A DNA stretch of 64,000 nt from Pelagadaptatus sp034112445 (GTDB lineage: Bacteria > Pseudomonadota > Gammaproteobacteria > Pseudomonadales > Cellvibrionaceae), in contig JAWUVI010000014.1 of the NCBI GenBank assembly GCA_034112445.1, positions 310,001 through 374,000 on the forward strand. The letters are read 5' to 3'. The notes under the pieces were generated by a model that did no database searches, was not told the origin of the DNA, and saw only the letters and a program-made list of their open reading frames with translations. Every line of letters starts with the position of its first letter. The first letter of the stretch is position 1. The position numbers and the translations under genes were made by a program. Of the stretch, positions 59,974-64,000 are shown one piece after another.

Positions 59974-62238
59974 ATGCTAAGTAAAGACTTAGAGGTAACA
60001 CTAAATATTGCCTTTAAAGGTGCTAGATCAAAGCGCCATGAATTCATGACGGTTGAGCATCTACTGCTTGCGCTCATTGATAATGATTCTGCTGCGGTAG
60101 TATTACGAGCCTGCGGTACAGACCTCAATAGTTTACGCAAAGATCTCATCGAATTTGTGGATTCAACTACCCCCCTTATTCCTGAAACAGATATCGAACG
60201 AGAGACCCAGCCTACTCTAGGTTTTCAGCGAGTTTTGCAGCGGGCAGTTTTCCATGTGCAGTCGTCAGGTAAGCGAGAAGTTACTGGTGCTAATGTTCTG
60301 GTCGCTATATTCAGCGAGCAAGAAAGTCAGGCTGTTTATTATTTGAAGCAACAGAATATTGCTCGTATAGACGTGGTCAACTACATCACTCATGGCATAT
60401 CTAAGGTGTCAGGCATTGATGATCATTCGGAGGAACCAAGTCAGGATTCTACTGATGAAAGTGTGGCAGGCGTTGATACTCCTGCGCCAAGCCCTCTAGA
60501 GTCTTACGCCACTAATTTAAATGAAGAAGCAATGAACGGACGCATTGATCCCCTCATTGGGCGTGAAGATGAAGTTGAGAGAGTCAGTCAAATATTAACT
60601 CGACGTAGAAAAAACAATCCATTGCTGGTTGGTGAATCTGGGGTAGGGAAAACGGCCATAGCCGAGGGTTTAGCTAAACGTATTGTAGACGGCGAGGTTC
60701 CAGACATTCTGTTAGGAAGTGTTGTTTATTCGTTAGATTTAGGTTCTTTGCTTGCGGGAACAAAATACCGCGGTGACTTTGAGAAACGTTTCAAAGGGTT
60801 GCTCGCAGAGCTTAAAAATAGAGATCACGCGATTTTATTTATCGATGAGATTCACACTATCATCGGCGCGGGAGCGGCTTCGGGTGGTGTTATGGATGCT
60901 TCAAATTTATTGAAGCCTCTTCTAACCTCTGGCGATTTACGTTGCGTTGGTTCAACGACGTTTCAAGAATATCGTGGGATTTTTGAAAAGGATCGTGCTT
61001 TATCTCGACGCTTTCAAAAGGTAGATGTTAACGAACCTAGTGTCGAGGATACGTATAAAATATTAAAAGGTTTAAAGTCCAAGTTTGAGGATCACCATTC
61101 TCTTCGGTATACCGATACTGCATTGAAAGCTGCCGCGGAATTGTCGAGCCGCTATATTCCTGATCGTTTCCTTCCGGACAAGGCCATTGATGTTATTGAT
61201 GAGGCTGGTGCTTATCAGCAACTGTTGTCGCCATCAAAGCGTAAAAAGCTTATTGGGGTGCATGATATTGAAAATATTGTTGCGAAGATCGCACGCATTC
61301 CACCCAAAAGTGTATCTTCGTCTGATAAAACACAATTAAAAGACCTTTCTCAAAATCTTAAAATGACGGTCTTTGGTCAAGATGAAGCCATTGAAATGCT
61401 CTCTACCTCTATTAAATTAGCCAGAGCAGGGCTGAATGTTGAAGACAAACCTATCGGATCATTCTTATTTGCAGGACCAACAGGTGTTGGTAAGACAGAG
61501 CTTTGCAAACAGCTGTCTAACTCTCTGGGTATAGAGTTAATTCGTTTTGATATGTCTGAGTATATGGAGCGTCATACGGTTTCACGCTTGATTGGTGCAC
61601 CTCCAGGTTATGTGGGGTTTGATCAAGGTGGTTTGCTGACGGAAGCAGTCACAAAGCATCCGCACAGTGTTGTATTGCTCGATGAAATCGAAAAGGCTCA
61701 TCCTGAAGTGTTTAATTTATTACTTCAGGTTATGGATCACGGTACGTTAACGGATAATAATGGCCGTAAAGCTGATTTTCGTAATGTCATTGTCATTATG
61801 ACCACCAATGCTGGTGCAGAAGATATGAGTCGTGCATCGATTGGCTTTACTAAGCAGGATCATTCGTCCGACGGTATGGAGGCACTTAAGAAAGTCTTTA
61901 CCCCTGAGTTTAGAAATAGACTTGATGGAATTATTCAGTTTGGGTCGTTAAATATTGATGTAATTAAAACAGTTGTGGATAAATTCATTGTTCAGCTTCA
62001 GGCGCAGCTCGATGATAAGCGTGTGACCCTAGAGATTTCAGATGATGCACGTGAGTGGCTTGCAATTAAGGGGTATGACGAGAAGATGGGCGCGAGACCA
62101 ATGGCTAGGTTAATTCAAGATATGCTTAAGAAGCCACTAGCTGAAGAGGTTTTGTTTGGGAATTTATCGCAGTCTGGTGGTGTAGTACATGTAACAGTAG
62201 AGGATGAAGAATTGCATTTGGACACTGAGCCGGCATAG
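59974..62238 (+). CDS. clpA: ATP-dependent Clp protease ATP-binding subunit ClpA
   Basis: Hexameric AAA+ unfoldase that works with ClpP and ClpS. The ATG at 59974 (MLSKDLEVTLNIAF) has AGGGGTG eight bases upstream. N-domain, then NBD1 with Walker A GESGVGKTA and Walker B ILFIDEIH, then NBD2 with GPTGVGKTE and VVLLDEIE. The ClpP-docking IGF/L loop is in the RASIGFTKQDHS region. Length 754 is usual. Confidence 0.96.
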   Translation: MLSKDLEVTLNIAFKGARSKRHEFMTVEHLLLALIDNDSAAVVLRACGTDLNSLRKDLIEFVDSTTPLIPETDIERETQPTLGFQRVLQRAVFHVQSSGKREVTGANVLVAIFSEQESQAVYYLKQQNIARIDVVNYITHGISKVSGIDDHSEEPSQDSTDESVAGVDTPAPSPLESYATNLNEEAMNGRIDPLIGREDEVERVSQILTRRRKNNPLLVGESGVGKTAIAEGLAKRIVDGEVPDILLGSVVYSLDLGSLLAGTKYRGDFEKRFKGLLAELKNRDHAILFIDEIHTIIGAGAASGGVMDASNLLKPLLTSGDLRCVGSTTFQEYRGIFEKDRALSRRFQKVDVNEPSVEDTYKILKGLKSKFEDHHSLRYTDTALKAAAELSSRYIPDRFLPDKAIDVIDEAGAYQQLLSPSKRKKLIGVHDIENIVAKIARIPPKSVSSSDKTQLKDLSQNLKMTVFGQDEAIEMLSTSIKLARAGLNVEDKPIGSFLFAGPTGVGKTELCKQLSNSLGIELIRFDMSEYMERHTVSRLIGAPPGYVGFDQGGLLTEAVTKHPHSVVLLDEIEKAHPEVFNLLLQVMDHGTLTDNNGRKADFRNVIVIMTTNAGAEDMSRASIGFTKQDHSSDGMEALKKVFTPEFRNRLDGIIQFGSLNIDVIKTVVDKFIVQLQAQLDDKRVTLEISDDAREWLAIKGYDEKMGARPMARLIQDMLKKPLAEEVLFGNLSQSGGVVHVTVEDEELHLDTEPA

Positions 62239-62246
62239 ACCGGCTC
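62227..62246. terminator. Hairpin across the clpA stop codon
   Basis: GAGCCGG (62227-62233) / CCGGCTC (62240-62246), 7-base stem spanning the TAG. No T tract follows, so the role in ending clpA or infA transcription is only suggested by position. Confidence 0.35.
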
Positions 62247-62268
62247 CTGTTACCAAGCCCGGTGAAGC

Positions 62269-62487
62269 CTAGCGGGCGCGGTAAGTAATTCTGCCTTTAC
62301 TTAAATCGTAAGGTGTCATTTCGACCTTTACTTTATCACCCGTTAAAATACGAATGTAATTTTTTCTCATTTTGCCAGAAATATGGGCCGTAACAATATG
62401 GCCATTTTCTAGTTCCACTCTGAATGTTGTATTCGGCAATGTATCAATAACTTCGCCTTCAAGTTCAATATTGTCTTCTTTTGCCAT
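62269..62487 (-). CDS. infA: Translation initiation factor IF-1
   Basis: Essential 72-residue OB-fold factor. The ATG at 62487 gives MAKEDNIELEGEVIDTLPNT.., the exact IF-1 length; an open stretch back to 62610 lacks homology and is not part of the protein. AGGTG precedes the ATG. KMRKNYIRILTGD and the C-terminal GRITYRAR are characteristic. It converges with clpA. Confidence 0.97.
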   Translation of the reverse strand: MAKEDNIELEGEVIDTLPNTTFRVELENGHIVTAHISGKMRKNYIRILTGDKVKVEMTPYDLSKGRITYRAR

Positions 62488-62630
62488 TCGGCACGCACCT
62501 ATAAATTGTTGAAAAAATGCTCGGTTTTGAGCAGGCGTGAATTGTGCCTGAAAATAACAGGAGAACCAAGAGCTAAGGCCGTTTAAGTCCAATAAATGCG
62601 CTAGAAGCATGGAAAAGAAGCTTAAATAAG

Positions 62631-63338
62631 TTAACTAATGGTAATCCACTGTTTATCAGCCAGCATTTGTAGCGGACGAAAGTGAATTTTATAATTCATT
62701 TTTCTTGATTGTTTTATCCAATAGCCTAAGTACAAACACTCAAGACCTTCAGATATAACGTATTCTATTTGCCATAAAATAGCGAAAGTGCCAAGGCTTC
62801 GACGTTCATAATCTGGATCATAGAATGTGTATACGGCAGCCAATCCATTATCTAGCCGATCGATCACAGCAACACCAATTAAAGTATCCGTCAGCCAAAA
62901 CTCAACATACTCAGTAATATCCCATTCGTTATTTAAAAAGGAACGAAATTGCTCCTCACTTGGCGGGTACATATCACCATCGCAGTGACGCTCATTAATA
63001 TAGCGTTCATATAAATCGTAATAGGCTGTAAATTTAAACGTTTTTGAAACTTTAACGGTTAAATCTGAGTTTTTTTTAAAGCAGCGTTTTTGGCTGCGGG
63101 TTTGTTCGAATTGAGAGGAGACTACTCTCGTTGGGATGCAAGCTGTACATTGCTGACATTTAGGCCTGTATACATGAGTACCGCTTCGACGAAAGCCAAG
63201 CTCAGATAATCTGCTGTATAAGGTTTGATCTACACATTGTTCAGGATCAACAAAAATTGTTGTCGCTTTTCTATCATCTAGATAGCTGCATTCATGGGGA
63301 TGTGTAGCGAATAATTTTATGTTAGATAAATCAGTCAT
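62631..63338 (-). CDS. bpt: Aspartate/glutamate leucyltransferase Bpt
   Basis: Adds leucine from leucyl-tRNA to proteins with N-terminal Asp or Glu, creating an N-degron for ClpS. ATE/BPT features are ECSYLDDRKATTIFVDP, the CXXC-type YRPKCQQCTACIPTR region, FYDPDYERRSLGTFAILWQI and YLGYWIKQSRKMNYK. Length 235. It lies between aat and infA on the same strand. Confidence 0.93.
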   Translation of the reverse strand: MTDLSNIKLFATHPHECSYLDDRKATTIFVDPEQCVDQTLYSRLSELGFRRSGTHVYRPKCQQCTACIPTRVVSSQFEQTRSQKRCFKKNSDLTVKVSKTFKFTAYYDLYERYINERHCDGDMYPPSEEQFRSFLNNEWDITEYVEFWLTDTLIGVAVIDRLDNGLAAVYTFYDPDYERRSLGTFAILWQIEYVISEGLECLYLGYWIKQSRKMNYKIHFRPLQMLADKQWITIS

Positions 63339-63350
63339 AAGGTTATGTAT

Positions 63351-64000
63351 TTAAAATAATTGAAGGTCTTCGTTGTTTATCCAGTTTACGGGTTGATTGC
63401 TTGGTTTTATTTGTCTTTTTAATTCATCACAAAAAATACTTCTGGGTATTTCACGCGCACCTAAGCTTGATAGGTGTTCAGAATGAACCTGACAATCAAT
63501 AAGAGAATAGCCTTGTTTTTGTAAAGCGGAAACCATTGTCACGAAGCCAATTTTGGATGCGTTAGATTGACGACTAAACATAGATTCACCAAAAAAAATA
63601 TTACCCATGGCGATACCATACAAGCCACCAACTAGTGTTTCACCATCCCAAACCTCAACGGAGTGGGCAAATCCTCTTTCATGTAGCTGTTGATAAGCAT
63701 CCAGCATGTCATCGGTTATCCAGGTTCCTTCTTGATTAAGACGAGGCTCTGCACAAGCTTGCATGACACGATGGAAACATTGGTTGGTTGTAACGCGAAA
63801 AGGTTGACGTTTGAGTATTTTGTTTAGGCTTTTTGATACGTGTAGCTCATTTGGGTATAGAACTAAGCGAGGAGAAGGGCTCCACCAAAGAATGGGTTGG
63901 TCTTCTTCAAACCACGGAAATATTCCTAGAGAATAGGCTTTGATCAGGGATCGAGGAGTTAATGCTCCACCTGCAGCTAGGAGACCATTTGGGTCAGACA
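63351..64000 (-). CDS. aat: Leucyl/phenylalanyl-tRNA-protein transferase Aat (5' end outside window)
   Basis: Adds Leu or Phe to N-terminal Lys or Arg of proteins, the other arm of the N-degron pathway. The frame is open to the window edge (215 residues visible), so the start lies beyond it; the ATG at 63764 is internal. Visible features are GIFPWFEEDQPILWWSPSPR, GTWITDDMLDAYQQLHE, HSVEVWDGETLVGGLYG, GESMFSRQSNASK and LIDCQVHSEHLSSLGAREIPR. It precedes bpt and infA. Confidence 0.95.
   Translation of the reverse strand, partial: SDPNGLLAAGGALTPRSLIKAYSLGIFPWFEEDQPILWWSPSPRLVLYPNELHVSKSLNKILKRQPFRVTTNQCFHRVMQACAEPRLNQEGTWITDDMLDAYQQLHERGFAHSVEVWDGETLVGGLYGIAMGNIFFGESMFSRQSNASKIGFVTMVSALQKQGYSLIDCQVHSEHLSSLGAREIPRSIFCDELKRQIKPSNQPVNWINNEDLQLF

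Noticed and set aside
62488..62610. N-terminal extension of infA
   Set aside because: The canonical IF-1 start is at 62487 and the upstream 41 residues have no homology.

Overview
This window looks like chromosomal DNA of a gammaproteobacterium. The GC content is moderate to low (about 40-43% by eye, not computed). The gene order resembles Pseudomonas and relatives: nudC/sohB/DUF934-cysI, yceD-rpmF-plsX-fabD-fabG-acpP-pabC-mltG-tmk-holB-pilZ-tatD, cysH-thrH-pabB, tusDCB beside a YccA protein, rne/rluC-HAD, and purB-hflD-mnmA with clpS-clpA converging on aat-bpt-infA. These blocks are joined in an order that is not that of Pseudomonas, and several usual members are missing. Together with the low GC and the PilZ gene this suggests a marine Cellvibrionales- or Oceanospirillales-like organism; that placement is inference.

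Layout. 1-11.6 kb: NudC (cut by the left edge), SohB protease, sulfite reductase CysI with its DUF934 partner, a 38-residue membrane protein, a nitronate-monooxygenase-like flavoprotein, PpnP, a DnaJ-related protein, an RsmC-like methyltransferase, pseudouridine synthases RsuA and TruC, and FolD. 11.7-12.6 kb: a tRNA-Pro/Arg/His operon with a clear promoter and terminator, followed by a frameshifted relic of a ManC/AlgA-type sugar nucleotide enzyme. 12.6-13.8 kb: a response regulator with a c-di-GMP phosphodiesterase (EAL) domain. 14-24.5 kb: phospholipid/fatty-acid, folate, murein, dTMP and replication genes; neither fabH nor fabF is present. 24.6-32.6 kb: malate dehydrogenase, peroxiredoxin, an AraC-type HTH protein, an isolated yajC, a PLP enzyme, an AGCS symporter, a 5'-nucleotidase, a TSUP exporter and CysB. 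32.7-38.6 kb: a four-gene minus-strand cluster of exported c-type cytochromes with a polytopic membrane protein; this is the least explained system in the window. 38.9-46.2 kb: thioredoxin-like protein, CysH, ThrH, PabB, an odd alpha/beta-hydrolase, RraA, TusDCB and YccA. 46.3-64 kb: a beta-lactamase-fold hydrolase, tRNA-Ser, RNase E with a long leader, RluC, a HAD phosphatase, a short secretin-domain protein, the uL16 hydroxylase, PurB, HflD, MnmA, RluE, ClpS, ClpA, IF-1, Bpt and Aat (cut by the right edge).

How the genes work together. Translation and RNA modification dominate: five pseudouridine synthases, a probable rRNA methyltransferase, MnmA with its sulfur-relay partners TusBCD, RNase E with its inhibitor RraA, L32, IF-1 and the uL16 hydroxylase. 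A second theme is assimilatory sulfur metabolism: CysI, CysH and CysB, with a TSUP transporter divergent from cysB. A third is N-end-rule proteolysis: Aat and Bpt add destabilising leucine, ClpS recognises it and ClpA unfolds the substrate. Tandem repeats lie upstream of cysB, over the pabB stop codon, and upstream of the secretin-domain gene.
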